Assembly: GCA_002480495.1 (NCBI GenBank)
Contig: DLCG01000008.1
Span: 552,749 to 616,748 of the forward strand
Direction of reading: 5' to 3'
DNA: 64,000 bases
DNA from: Rhodobiaceae bacterium UBA7804
GTDB taxonomy: Bacteria; Pseudomonadota; Alphaproteobacteria; Parvibaculales; Parvibaculaceae
A model generated the notes under the pieces. That model was not told where the DNA came from, searched no databases, and saw nothing but the letters and a program-made list of their open reading frames with translations. The position numbers were made by a program, and so were the translations under genes. Numbering within the stretch: position 1 is the stretch's first letter; the number at the start of each line of letters is the position of its first letter. Below are positions 48,862 through 57,327 of this stretch, piece by piece.

Positions 48862-49893
48862 TTGTTTTCCGGACTCTCCGCCGCAGCGAATGGAGGCATG
48901 TTCCTCCTCGCCGCCCTCGTCATCGGCGTGGCCGGCGTGGCGCTCACGCGGCGCGCGGACATGCTGGCCGACCGGACGGGGCTCGGCGAAGCAGTGGCGG
49001 GCGCCGTTTTCCTCGGTGTGACGACCTCCCTGTCGGGCACCGTCACCTCCATCACCGCCGCGGCTCAGGGCGCGACCTCGCTCAGCATCTCCAATGCGCT
49101 GGGCGGGATCGCCGCGCAGACGGCCTTTCTCGCCATAGCCGACATTACCTACCGGCGCGCGAACCTCGAACATGCCGCGGCGGAGCTCACCAACCTCGTG
49201 CTGGTAACGCTGCTGATGCTGACGCTGTCGATCCCGCTTCTCGCCTATTCGATGCCTTCCTTCACAATCTGGGCGCTGCATCCGGCTTCGCTCGTGCTCG
49301 TGATCGTCTATGTGGCGGGGCTGAAACTGTCGGCGCAGGTGCGAGCGACACCGATGTGGGAGCCGACGCAGACGGCAGAAACGCGGCACGACGTGCCGGA
49401 AGAGGAGGGAACGGACGCGCCGGCGACGGCATGGCTCTATACCGAACTCGCGGCGCTGATCGCCATGGTGGGAATTGCGGGGTGGGTGATCGCTGAAACA
49501 GCCACCGTTCTCTCTGCGCAAACGGGGCTATCGCAGGCGATCATGGGGACATTGTTCACTTCCGTCGCGACATCGCTCCCCGAACTGGTAACGACGCTGG
49601 CGGCGGTGAGACGCGGCGCATTGCAGCTCGCGGTTGGCGGCATCATCGGCGGGAATACCTATGACGTGCTCTTCCTTGCGCTTTCCGATGCCGCCTATCG
49701 AGACGGCTCGCTCTACCACGCGATGGAAGGGCGCCACATCTTCCTGATCGCGCTTGCACTCGCCATGAGCGCGGTGCTGCTGCTCGGCCTTCTGAGGCGG
49801 GAGAAATCCGGCGCCGGCAATATCGGGTTCGAGAGCGTGCTCGTCCTCGCGATCTATGCCGGCGCCATCCTTTTCCAGATCGCCCTGGGCTAG
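48862..49893 (+). CDS. CaCA-superfamily cation exchanger with degenerate first alpha repeat
   Basis: A 343-residue membrane protein of about ten hydrophobic segments with two internal alpha repeats. The second repeat (around residues 236-275) is canonical: SLPELVTTLAAVRRGALQL and GGIIGGNTYDVLFLAL, with Pro240-Glu241 and Asn265/Asp268 that coordinate cations. In the first (around 56-90) these are SLSGTVTSITAAAQGA and NALGGIAAQTAFLAI: PE is replaced by SG and N-x2-D by I-x2-Q. A Na/Ca-type exchange mechanism with this asymmetry is doubtful. TTG at 48862 is the start, with GGGAGAGAG upstream. Confidence 0.85.
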   Translation: MFSGLSAAANGGMFLLAALVIGVAGVALTRRADMLADRTGLGEAVAGAVFLGVTTSLSGTVTSITAAAQGATSLSISNALGGIAAQTAFLAIADITYRRANLEHAAAELTNLVLVTLLMLTLSIPLLAYSMPSFTIWALHPASLVLVIVYVAGLKLSAQVRATPMWEPTQTAETRHDVPEEEGTDAPATAWLYTELAALIAMVGIAGWVIAETATVLSAQTGLSQAIMGTLFTSVATSLPELVTTLAAVRRGALQLAVGGIIGGNTYDVLFLALSDAAYRDGSLYHAMEGRHIFLIALALAMSAVLLLGLLRREKSGAGNIGFESVLVLAIYAGAILFQIALG

Positions 49894-49894
49894 T

Positions 49895-50266
49895 TTATTT
49901 CTTCAACGGTTCGACGGTGACGATGCGAAAGGTCTGCATTTCGCCGTCCTGTTCCTGAACCGACAGATATTCGCCGGGCTTGAACTCGTGGCGGTCGAGC
50001 TTGAAGAAGGGTTCGTCCGCCTCCGGCGTCGATGCGTCGTAGTCGATCGCCCAGCCGCGTCCGATGTGACGCAGAAGCCCCTTCTGATCGGGCTCGCCCT
50101 CCCAGAAGCGGCGCACCGTGCATTCCTTCGAATGAGCCTTCCAGGCTTCGGGATCGAGCTTCATTTCCGCATCGAGCGGGAGCACGAGATCATAACCATG
50201 CGCGGGCGAACCGTTCGGATATTCCTCGTTGCGGGCGAGGCTCATATGGACGTGATAGAGGGTCAT
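49895..50266 (-). CDS. Conserved hypothetical protein
   Basis: A 123-residue protein starting MTLYHVHMSLARNEEYPNGSP, with HGYDLVLPLDAEMKLDPEAWKAH in the middle and FKPGEYLSVQEQDGEMQTFRIVTVEPLKK at the end. It has one Cys and no signal or membrane segment. I do not recognise a named family, though alphaproteobacterial homologues annotated as hypothetical are likely. Its stop codon abuts the CaCA exchanger stop (convergent). It is 40 bases downstream of the universal stress protein gene and may be part of the stress cluster transcript. Confidence 0.65.
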   Translation of the reverse strand: MTLYHVHMSLARNEEYPNGSPAHGYDLVLPLDAEMKLDPEAWKAHSKECTVRRFWEGEPDQKGLLRHIGRGWAIDYDASTPEADEPFFKLDRHEFKPGEYLSVQEQDGEMQTFRIVTVEPLKK

Positions 50267-50306
50267 TCGGACTTCCGTTCCTTCTTCTTCGATTCAGAGA
50301 GAGCGC

Positions 50307-51167
50307 TCAATGCGCCATGAGCACGGGGATGGTGGCATGCGAGCGGATATGCTGCGTCGTGCCGCCGATGATGAACTCGCGCAGGCGGCTGTGGCTGTAG
50401 CCGCCCATGACGAGAAGATCGGTCTTCGCCCTTTCGGCGTTTTCCAGCAGGACTTCGCCCGCCGCGCGGCCTGCCGCGTCGACAAGATGCACGTCGGCGA
50501 CGACACCGTGGAGCTCCAGATAGTCGGCAAGCGTGGAGCCGGGGCCGGGATCGAGTTCCTTGCCGCCGATGCAAAGAATGGTGACCTTCTTCGCCTGTTC
50601 GAGAAAGGGGATGGCCGCGGTGACGGCATGCGCCGCTTCCGCACTGTCGTCCCAGCCGATGCAGACCGAACCGCCGACCGGGTTCCACGCCTTCTTCGGC
50701 GCAATCAGGACAGGACGGCCGGCGCTCATCATCGCCGCTTCGAGCGCGGTACCGCCGGCCACGCCGGTCGTCCCCTCTCCGAAGACGATCAGATCGGAAA
50801 GGCGGCTATGCGTGGCGACGACCTCATCGCGACGTCCGGTCACGTCGAGGAAACGAATGGAAGGAAGCGTGACATCGCCACCCTTTTCCGCGACGGGTAC
50901 GCCCGCGTCCTCGGCGATCTTCGCCAGCGCCGTCTTCACGCGGCCCGATGCCTGGTCCGCACCCTCGCGCGCGGCCTGCATCAAATCCTCGATCACCTGC
51001 CCGGAGACGCCATCGCCCAGATAGGGCAAGGCCTCGGTCGGATCTGGCCGCGCAAAGAGGCCGACAAGCTGCGCTTCGAAGGCGCGCGCAACCGACAATG
51101 CCGTGGAGAGCACTTCGGCATCCTCTTCCCTTCCGGCCAGAGGAACGAGAATCTTGCGGACGGACAT
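50307..51167 (-). CDS. Universal stress protein, tandem UspA domains
   Basis: A 286-residue protein with two Usp folds. The first starts KILVPLAGREEDAEVLSTALSVARAF. The second carries the ATP-binding type G-x2-G-x9-G in LLVMGGYSHSRLREFIIGGTTQHIRSHATIPVLMAH, which is typical of ATP-binding Usp proteins. Usp proteins respond to stress and starvation; the client is unknown. It is two bases downstream of a second Usp-like gene and behind the Lon-like protease gene on the same strand, so these form a stress operon. Confidence 0.88.
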   Translation of the reverse strand: MSVRKILVPLAGREEDAEVLSTALSVARAFEAQLVGLFARPDPTEALPYLGDGVSGQVIEDLMQAAREGADQASGRVKTALAKIAEDAGVPVAEKGGDVTLPSIRFLDVTGRRDEVVATHSRLSDLIVFGEGTTGVAGGTALEAAMMSAGRPVLIAPKKAWNPVGGSVCIGWDDSAEAAHAVTAAIPFLEQAKKVTILCIGGKELDPGPGSTLADYLELHGVVADVHLVDAAGRAAGEVLLENAERAKTDLLVMGGYSHSRLREFIIGGTTQHIRSHATIPVLMAH

Positions 51168-51169
51168 TG

Positions 51170-52057
51170 TCAGCCTCCTTTGTTGTTGTCTTCCGGCTCA
51201 AGGAGCGGGGCCCGCTCCTTGCCGAGCAGCAGAACGGGACAGCCCGCCGCCGCGGATAAATGAGCGGCATCTTCGTCGCCGCCGAGCCAGGCCGCATTGA
51301 CCACAAGCAATCCGGCGCCAGAGCGGCGGGCCTCGGCTGCGACATCGGCCGGTCCCACCCCCTTTGCGGGCAGGCGCATGAAACCGGCGCCAAGGCGGGA
51401 GGCCAGCGTCCGCGCGAAGGCGCAGCATCCCTCGGCGGCGCTCGAGCCCTCGTCTACCACGGCGATGGGCCGGCCCGGCAGCACCTGCTGCAACGGCGTG
51501 CGCGCGGGCACGGCGATACGAGGCGGCAGGGAGGAACGGAGACCCGCCCCGCGCGAAACAAGCAGAACATCCGCGCGGGTTTCATGCGTGGCGGCGCGGA
51601 CGGCGCGCCCCACCTCCCGCGCCGTTTCGCCGGGTGCACGAATGACCAGCGTATCGTCCCTCGATGCGCCCGCCGCAAGCGAGGCGAGCGGGCGGCCCCG
51701 GCGCACATCGAAACTCCAGTCCACATGCGCTTCCGCCGCGATGCGCGCAAGCATCCGCCGCGCGCTTTCCGCCTGCGCCTTCATGGCGCGAAGCATGCGC
51801 TCCGGATCGAGCGCGCGCACATCGCCGGAAAAGGATATCTCGCGCGCGAAAGGGAGGCTCGCCAGGGCGATGAGGTTGTCATCCTCGACGAAGACGCCCT
51901 TGAGGCGCGCGTCGACGGAAGCGGCGAGACGGGCGGCGAGCGCGAGCGTTTCACGCGCGACGAAGGATGTGTCGAGCCCGATCACGATGCGCGGCTGTTC
52001 GGCATCCTTGTTCTCGCCTCCGGGCGCGCCATTTTCCCTGCTCAGGGGGCTTGCCAT
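51170..52057 (-). CDS. Degenerate Usp-like protein between Lon-like and Usp genes
   Basis: A 295-residue protein with Usp-like beginnings (PRIVIGLDTSFVARETLALAARLAASVDARLKGVFVED) but the second half lacks the complete ATP-binding glycine pattern (AGLLVVNAAWLGGDEDAAHLSAAAGCPVLLLGKE). Probably a non-nucleotide-binding Usp relative, perhaps a partner of the next gene. Its start codon shares one base with the Lon-like stop (TGATG), so translation is coupled. The first 20 residues are low-complexity. Confidence 0.72.
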   Translation of the reverse strand: MASPLSRENGAPGGENKDAEQPRIVIGLDTSFVARETLALAARLAASVDARLKGVFVEDDNLIALASLPFAREISFSGDVRALDPERMLRAMKAQAESARRMLARIAAEAHVDWSFDVRRGRPLASLAAGASRDDTLVIRAPGETAREVGRAVRAATHETRADVLLVSRGAGLRSSLPPRIAVPARTPLQQVLPGRPIAVVDEGSSAAEGCCAFARTLASRLGAGFMRLPAKGVGPADVAAEARRSGAGLLVVNAAWLGGDEDAAHLSAAAGCPVLLLGKERAPLLEPEDNNKGG

Positions 52058-54594
52058 CAGGAGCCCTTCCTGTTTGCGGCGCCATTGCCTTCGTCCGAAC
52101 GCTGGGCAAAGCGGCGCTGGTTGTCGGCGAAGGCGGCGAGCCGTTCTTCCGCCCGGGCATAGATGGTGCCAGCCGGGAAATGACCATCGCTGCCGCGCGC
52201 ACCCGCGGGCGCGCCCATCAGCAACTCGACGCCTTCTTCCACATGCTCGACAGGATAGATCGCGAACATGCCGCGATCCACCGCATCCAGCACATCCTGA
52301 CGGAGCATGAGGTGTTTGACATTGGCAGCGGGAATGAGAACGCCCTGATCGCCGGTAAGGCCGCGGCGCATGCAGATATCGAAAAAGCCCTCGATCTTGT
52401 CGTTCACGCCGCCTATCGCCTGGATTTCGCCGAGCTGGTTCACCGAACCCGTGACGGCGAGCCCCTGGGCGATGGGCGCCTCGGCAAGCGCTGAAATGAG
52501 GGCATAGAGTTCCGCCGAGGAAGCGCTGTCGCCGTCGACGCCGCCATAAGACTGCTCGAAGACGATGCTCGCGCTCATGGATAGCGGAATTTCGGGCAGG
52601 AACTGGCCGGAGATATATCCCGAGAGAATGAGCACGCCCTTGGTGTGAATGGGGCCGCCGAGCGACACTTCACGCTCGATATCGATGACGCGGGCGGAAC
52701 CGAGACCCATCCTCACACGCGCCGTGATGCGGCTCGGGCGGCCGAAAGTGACGCTTCCCATCGCGAGGACCGAAAGACCGTTCACCTGGCCGACACGCTC
52801 GCCTTCGGTATCGATCATCACGATGTCGCGCGTGATCATTTCAAGGCTGCGCTCGCGCAGGCGGTCGGCGCGCGCGATCTGCGCCTCCACGGCCTCATCG
52901 ACATGGGCGGCGGTGATGGTCATCGCGCCCGCACTGCGGGCGATATGGTCCGCCTCGCAAACGAGATCGACGATGGGGCGCATGACCATCGAAAGTTTCT
53001 CAGCATCCTCCGCCTGGCGCGAGGAGCGCTCGATCACGCGGCCGACGCCGGAGCGGTCGAGCGGCAGCAGGTTTTCCTCGCGGCAGGTGCTTGCGAGAAG
53101 CCGCGCATAAAAGAGATCGTTCTCCGTCTCGCGATCGATCTCGTCCTCGAAATCGGCTGCAACCTTGAAGAGTTCGCCGAAATCCGGATCGAGATTGCTC
53201 AGCATGTAATAGAGGTAGCGGTCGCCGAGCAGGATCACCTTCACATCGAGCGGGATGGGATCGGGCTCCAGCGACACGGTGCTGACGAGGCTCAGATACT
53301 CGCCTGCGCTTTCGATCACGAGCTTGCGGCGGCGGATCGCGCGCTTCAGCGCATCCCAGGCGAGCGGTTCGCGCAGAAGCTTGAGCGCATCGATCAGAAG
53401 ATAACCGCCATTCGCGCGGTGAAGCGAACCCGGCTTGATGAGCATGAAGTCGGTGACGAGCGCACCCATCTGCGGCATGTGTTCGACACGCCCGAGGAGA
53501 TTCGCCATTGTCGGATGATCCTCATAGAGGATCGGTGCGCCGCCGCCGATATAGCCGCCCGCATCGGCAATATCCTGAGCCCGGGAGGTCGCTGCGCCGC
53601 CCTTGCGCGCCTCGGCGCTGTTGTCGACCGCGACGTTCACTTCGTAGCGGCGGAAAGGATCGCCCTGCGCGAAGCCTCCCGCACGGCCCTGCATCATGGC
53701 CTGCATCGCGGCGACAATGCGCTGCTGTTCGCTCTCGCCCTCACCGCCGCTCGCAAACATGCCGATATTGGAGACGAGATCGGCGGTCACTTCGTCGAGC
53801 CATCTGGAAACGGCGGCAAGCCCTTCGAAATGCGCGCGCAGGTCGCGCATCGACTGTGTGACGGCGCGCTCGGCCACTTCGCGGTTGAGATCGCGAATGC
53901 GCTGGTGGTGTTCCTTTTCCCAGCCCGGAATACGCTCGATGGTTTCGGCGAGTTCCTTCTGCAGCGACTGTATCGTCGCCTCGACGCGCTTGCGCTCGCC
54001 TTCGGGCAGCTTGTTGAACTCGTCGGGCTTGACGACATTGCCGTCATGAACGGGCGCGAGGGCGAAACCGGCGGGGGTACGCAGCAGGGCGATCTCCTGC
54101 GCTTCGGCCTTGCCGCGAAGTTCCTCGAAGGCCTGCTCCTGACGTTCCTGATATTCCTCGTCGATCGATTGCCGGCGGTTCTGATATTCCTCGCTTTCGA
54201 GGATCGAGGGAATCGTGACCTTCAGGTCCTCGACCAAGCGGTCCATCCCCTCCTTCAGCACACGGCCCGTACCCGCGCCCAGCTCGAGCGCGGTGGGCTT
54301 GTGCGGGGTCGAGAAATTGTTGACATAGACCCAGTCGGAGGGCGCACGCTCCTTCTTCGCGGCACTCGCAAGAAAGCGCAGCACGGCCTCGTGCTTGCCG
54401 GCGCCGTCGGGGCCCAGCACGAAGATGTTGTAGCCCTGACGCCGGATCGCGGTGCCGAAACGCAACGCATCGAGAACACGCTCCTGACCGACAAGGCCGG
54501 TGTGATCCTCGAGCTCTGCGGTGGTCTCGAAGTCGAACTGGCTCGTGTCGCAGGCGCGATAGAGAAGTTCGGAAGGAAGGGGATCGACGGCCAT
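52057..54594 (-). CDS. Lon-like ATP-dependent protease (LonB/YcbZ-like family)
   Basis: An 845-residue protein. The N-terminus has a divergent Walker A, GPDGAGKH (residues 61-68), where His replaces the usual Ser/Thr. The middle is a long coiled-coil insertion rich in Glu/Arg (about 110-270). The ATPase core continues in LLGRVEHMPQMGALVTDFMLIKPGSLHRANGGYLLIDALKLL. The C-terminal protease domain contains the Lon Ser-Lys dyad: Ser near 690 in DGDSASSAEL and Lys near 733 in GGVNDKIEGFF, 43 residues apart as in Lon. It likely degrades damaged or specific proteins under stress. It is first in the minus-strand Usp cluster. Confidence 0.9.
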   Translation of the reverse strand: MAVDPLPSELLYRACDTSQFDFETTAELEDHTGLVGQERVLDALRFGTAIRRQGYNIFVLGPDGAGKHEAVLRFLASAAKKERAPSDWVYVNNFSTPHKPTALELGAGTGRVLKEGMDRLVEDLKVTIPSILESEEYQNRRQSIDEEYQERQEQAFEELRGKAEAQEIALLRTPAGFALAPVHDGNVVKPDEFNKLPEGERKRVEATIQSLQKELAETIERIPGWEKEHHQRIRDLNREVAERAVTQSMRDLRAHFEGLAAVSRWLDEVTADLVSNIGMFASGGEGESEQQRIVAAMQAMMQGRAGGFAQGDPFRRYEVNVAVDNSAEARKGGAATSRAQDIADAGGYIGGGAPILYEDHPTMANLLGRVEHMPQMGALVTDFMLIKPGSLHRANGGYLLIDALKLLREPLAWDALKRAIRRRKLVIESAGEYLSLVSTVSLEPDPIPLDVKVILLGDRYLYYMLSNLDPDFGELFKVAADFEDEIDRETENDLFYARLLASTCREENLLPLDRSGVGRVIERSSRQAEDAEKLSMVMRPIVDLVCEADHIARSAGAMTITAAHVDEAVEAQIARADRLRERSLEMITRDIVMIDTEGERVGQVNGLSVLAMGSVTFGRPSRITARVRMGLGSARVIDIEREVSLGGPIHTKGVLILSGYISGQFLPEIPLSMSASIVFEQSYGGVDGDSASSAELYALISALAEAPIAQGLAVTGSVNQLGEIQAIGGVNDKIEGFFDICMRRGLTGDQGVLIPAANVKHLMLRQDVLDAVDRGMFAIYPVEHVEEGVELLMGAPAGARGSDGHFPAGTIYARAEERLAAFADNQRRFAQRSDEGNGAANRKGS

Positions 54595-54776
54595 TGCGCT
54601 GGTCTTGCCTCTTTGGGTCTCGTTATGTCTCTTGTCCGGGCCGGGCGTGCATCGAGCTTATCCCCATGAGCATGATGGACAAAGCGGGCCCTTGGCCACA
54701 ATCGGACAGTTCCGCGCAGGCAATTTCGTTCCCCGCAATCGACAGGAGACCGGAAGGCCCTTAGATTTCGCCTCCC

Positions 54777-55409
54777 ATGGCGTCACCGAAACACAAATCT
54801 CCCGCAAAGTCAGCGCAGCAGCCGCGCGCCTGGCAGCGCATGCTGAGCGGGCGGCGGCTCGACCTGCTCGATCCTTCCCCGCTCGACGTGGAGATCGACG
54901 ACATTGCGCACGGGCTTGCCCGCGTCGCCCGCTGGAACGGGCAGACGAAGGGCGACCATGCCTTCACAGTCGCCGAACATTGCGTGCTGGTGGACGATAT
55001 CTGCGCGCGGTTCCGGCCCGGCTGGCCCGCCAGGTGGCGGCTCGCGGCGCTGCTCCACGATGCGCCTGAATATGTGATCGGCGACATGATCAGCCCGTTC
55101 AAGGCGGCGCTCGGCATCGACTACAAGGCCTTCGAGCACCGGCTCGCGGCGGCGATCCATGTGCGGTTCGGGCTCCCTCCGGAACTGCCGCAATCGGTCG
55201 AGGATCTGATCAAGCGGGCGGACCACGCCTCCGCTTTCTTCGAGGCGACGCAGATCGCAGGGTTTTCGGACGAAGAGGCGGCGCAGTTCTTCGGGCGGCC
55301 GCGCGGGCTCACGCCGATCCGGATCGAACCCCTGCCGACCAGGAAGGCGCAGGCACAGTTCCTCGCCCGATTCCGGGAACTTTCGGAGAAGCGGGACACC
55401 GATAAGTAG
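54777..55409 (+). CDS. HD-domain hydrolase (YfbR-like)
   Basis: A 210-residue protein of the HD superfamily. The metal ligands appear in order: His in KGDHAFTVAEHCVLV (residues about 60-70), the HD pair in LAALLHDAPEYVIGDM near 103, and Asp in IKRADHASAFFE near 148. The pattern resembles dNMP 5'-nucleotidases of the YfbR type, but the substrate is not settled. The frame begins with a basic, low-complexity N-terminus (ASPKHKSPAKSAQQP), so an internal start is possible. Confidence 0.85.
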   Translation: MASPKHKSPAKSAQQPRAWQRMLSGRRLDLLDPSPLDVEIDDIAHGLARVARWNGQTKGDHAFTVAEHCVLVDDICARFRPGWPARWRLAALLHDAPEYVIGDMISPFKAALGIDYKAFEHRLAAAIHVRFGLPPELPQSVEDLIKRADHASAFFEATQIAGFSDEEAAQFFGRPRGLTPIRIEPLPTRKAQAQFLARFRELSEKRDTDK

Positions 55410-55527
55410 CCGTCTCCCTTCGATTTACTCCCGACTTTGCACAAATCTGTGTTATTAGGATCGTATAGTCGATTCCGAGAAAGGCCCGGCAAGGGGCCGC
55501 GAGTTCCGCTACGCCCGATTCGAGCGA

Positions 55528-56049
55528 ATGATGATTTATGTCAGCCCCCTGAGTGCGGTCGCGGATGCGATAAGGGACCTGAAGCCCTCGCATCTGGTGA
55601 GCCTGCTCGACCCGGAAACCATGATCGACACGCCGCAAGGCATCGTCCCCGCGCAGCATCTTCGCCTGTCGGTGAACGATATCGCCGAGGAGATCGACGA
55701 TTTGGTGCCGCCGGGCATCGAGCATGTGGCCTCGCTCATCGACTTCATCAGGAACTGGGACCAGGAAAGCCCCCTGCTCGTTCATTGCTGGGCGGGGATC
55801 AGCCGTTCGACAGCGGCCGCGTTCATCGCGCTCTGCGCGCTCAACGAAGGCCACCCGGAAGACGAACTGGCGAAGCTCGTGCGCATGCGCGGCGCCCATG
55901 CCCATCCGAACCGCCTGATGGTGCGTCATGCGGACAGTCTTCTGAAGCGCGGGGGGCGCATGTCCGCCGCCGTCGATGCGCTCGGACCGGGGCGTGCCTG
56001 CTGGGAGGGTGAACTCTTCTCCCTTCCCCTTCGACCGCGACAAGGCTGA
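55528..56049 (+). CDS. Tyrosine/dual-specificity phosphatase family protein
   Basis: A 173-residue protein with the phosphatase signature HCWAGISRST (residues 86-95): nucleophile Cys87 and Arg93 of the HCx5R loop. A candidate general acid Asp lies upstream in RNWDQESP. No signal peptide. It is six bases before nadQ and on the same strand, so it is likely co-transcribed with the NAD regulator; whether it acts on protein, lipid or sugar phosphates is open. Confidence 0.85.
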   Translation: MMIYVSPLSAVADAIRDLKPSHLVSLLDPETMIDTPQGIVPAQHLRLSVNDIAEEIDDLVPPGIEHVASLIDFIRNWDQESPLLVHCWAGISRSTAAAFIALCALNEGHPEDELAKLVRMRGAHAHPNRLMVRHADSLLKRGGRMSAAVDALGPGRACWEGELFSLPLRPRQG

Positions 56050-56055
56050 GGCGCG

Positions 56056-57111
56056 ATGGCCGAGGCACCCTCAAAGCCTTCCATCCAGTCCGCCGCAGAG
56101 GCCGCGATGCGCGCCGACAAGGCAGTCGTCATCGGGCTCAACGCCGCCATCGTCACCGTTTCCGACTACGAACCGAAGATTCTCGTCGTGCCGCATGACG
56201 AAGCGGACGGGACGGGCGGATGGGATGCGCTTCCTTTCGGCCCCTTCAATCCGATGCAGCACCGCACGCTCGAAATCGGCCTGCGCTCATGGGTGCAGGA
56301 ACAGACGCAGCTCGAGCTCGGCTATGTCGAGCAGCTCTACACCTTCGGCGATCGCGGACGGCATTCGCTCGAAATCGAGCAGCCGGGCGAACATGTCGTA
56401 TCGGTCGGCTATCTGGCCCTCACGCGCAGCCATGACGAAACGATGAAAGGCGCTGCCTGGCGCGACTGGTATCAGCACTTCCCCTGGGAAGACTGGCGCG
56501 AGGGAAAGCCGCCCATCATCGACCAGATGATCGTTCCGCTGCTGCGCGAATGGGCGGCGAAGCAATCCGATGCCTCGCCCGAGGAACTCGCACGCGGGAA
56601 AAGGCGCGACCGGATGCGACTTTGTTTCGGCATCGATGGCGTCGCCTGGGACGACGAGAAGGCGCTGGAGCGCTACGAGCTTCTCTACAGCGCAGGCCTG
56701 CTGCTCGAAGCGGCGCGCGACGGGCGGCCGAATGCACAACATCTCCTCAAGGGAAAGGCGCCGCAGCTCGGCCGGCCTATGCAGTTCGATCATCGCCGCA
56801 TTCTCGCGACTGCGATGAGCCGTCTTCGCGCCAAGATCAAATATCGTCCCGTCGCCTTCGAGCTGATGCCGCCGACCTTCACTCTTTATGAATTGCAGAA
56901 GACCGTGGAAGCACTGCTCGGGCTTCACGTCCACAAGCAGAACTTCCGGCGCCTCGTCGAGAATGCGGGCCTTGTCGAACGGACAGGGCGCATGTCCACA
57001 AGGACGGGTGGGCGGCCCGCCGAACAGTTCCGCTTCCGCCGCGAGGTGCTGAACGAACGCCCGGCGCCCGGCCTCAGGCTTGCGCCCTCCCGCAGCCGGG
57101 CGAATAGCTGA
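56056..57111 (+). CDS. nadQ: NadQ-type transcriptional regulator (Nudix-like + winged helix)
   Basis: A 351-residue protein. The N-terminal half is Nudix-like in fold (AAIVTVSDYEPKILVVPHDEADG and EIGLRSWVQEQTQLELGYVEQLYTFGD) but the Nudix box REx2EE is degenerate, so a sensor role is likely. The C-terminal domain is a winged helix (FTLYELQKTVEALLGLHVHKQNFRRLVENAGLVERTG). This matches the alphaproteobacterial NadQ repressors of de novo NAD synthesis, and the gene sits directly upstream of nadABC, the expected context. Two operator-like palindromes follow. Confidence 0.88.
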   Translation: MAEAPSKPSIQSAAEAAMRADKAVVIGLNAAIVTVSDYEPKILVVPHDEADGTGGWDALPFGPFNPMQHRTLEIGLRSWVQEQTQLELGYVEQLYTFGDRGRHSLEIEQPGEHVVSVGYLALTRSHDETMKGAAWRDWYQHFPWEDWREGKPPIIDQMIVPLLREWAAKQSDASPEELARGKRRDRMRLCFGIDGVAWDDEKALERYELLYSAGLLLEAARDGRPNAQHLLKGKAPQLGRPMQFDHRRILATAMSRLRAKIKYRPVAFELMPPTFTLYELQKTVEALLGLHVHKQNFRRLVENAGLVERTGRMSTRTGGRPAEQFRFRREVLNERPAPGLRLAPSRSRANS

Positions 57112-57176
57112 ACCGGGGCCGGTTTCCGGCACCCTCCCCGCTTGAAATCCGCCGTTACAACCCCATCATAAAGCCG

Positions 57177-57205
57177 TTGACGGGATTAATGCTCAGTCGT
57201 AGCAT
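57177..57205 (+). promoter_or_regulatory. Candidate nadA promoter overlapped by a palindromic operator
   Basis: TTGACG (57177-57182) and TAGCAT (57200-57205), 17 bases apart, form a plausible sigma70-type -35/-10 pair. The inverted repeat ATGCT-CAGTCGT-AGCAT (57189-57205) overlaps the -10, so a bound repressor would block RNA polymerase. Transcription would begin near 57212, giving a leader of about 115 bases before nadA. Confidence 0.5.
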
Positions 57206-57284
57206 AAGCCCGAAATGAGGCCCGGCCCCCTTTCCGGTCTTTGAGAGACGTGAAGATGGGTGCCGGCGTTTTTGATAGCCCCTT

Positions 57285-57303
57285 TATACTCATAATGAGC
57301 ATA
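57285..57303. promoter_or_regulatory. Second candidate NadQ operator before nadA
   Basis: TATACTCATAATGAGCATA (57285-57303) is a 19-bp near-palindrome centred on CTCAT-A-ATGAG. Its reverse strand begins TATGCTCAT, which matches TAATGCTCA of the upstream site at 57187-57205, so the two share an ATGCTCA half-site. The site ends 24 bases before the nadA ATG at 57328. Confidence 0.5.
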
Positions 57304-57327
57304 TTGTGGCGAGAAAGGGAGGTCGAT

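Noticed and set aside
57241..57327. An earlier nadA start 29 codons upstream.
   Set aside because: It lacks a good ribosome-binding site and would place coding sequence over the operator palindrome; the ATG at 57328 has GGGAGG and the family N-terminus.
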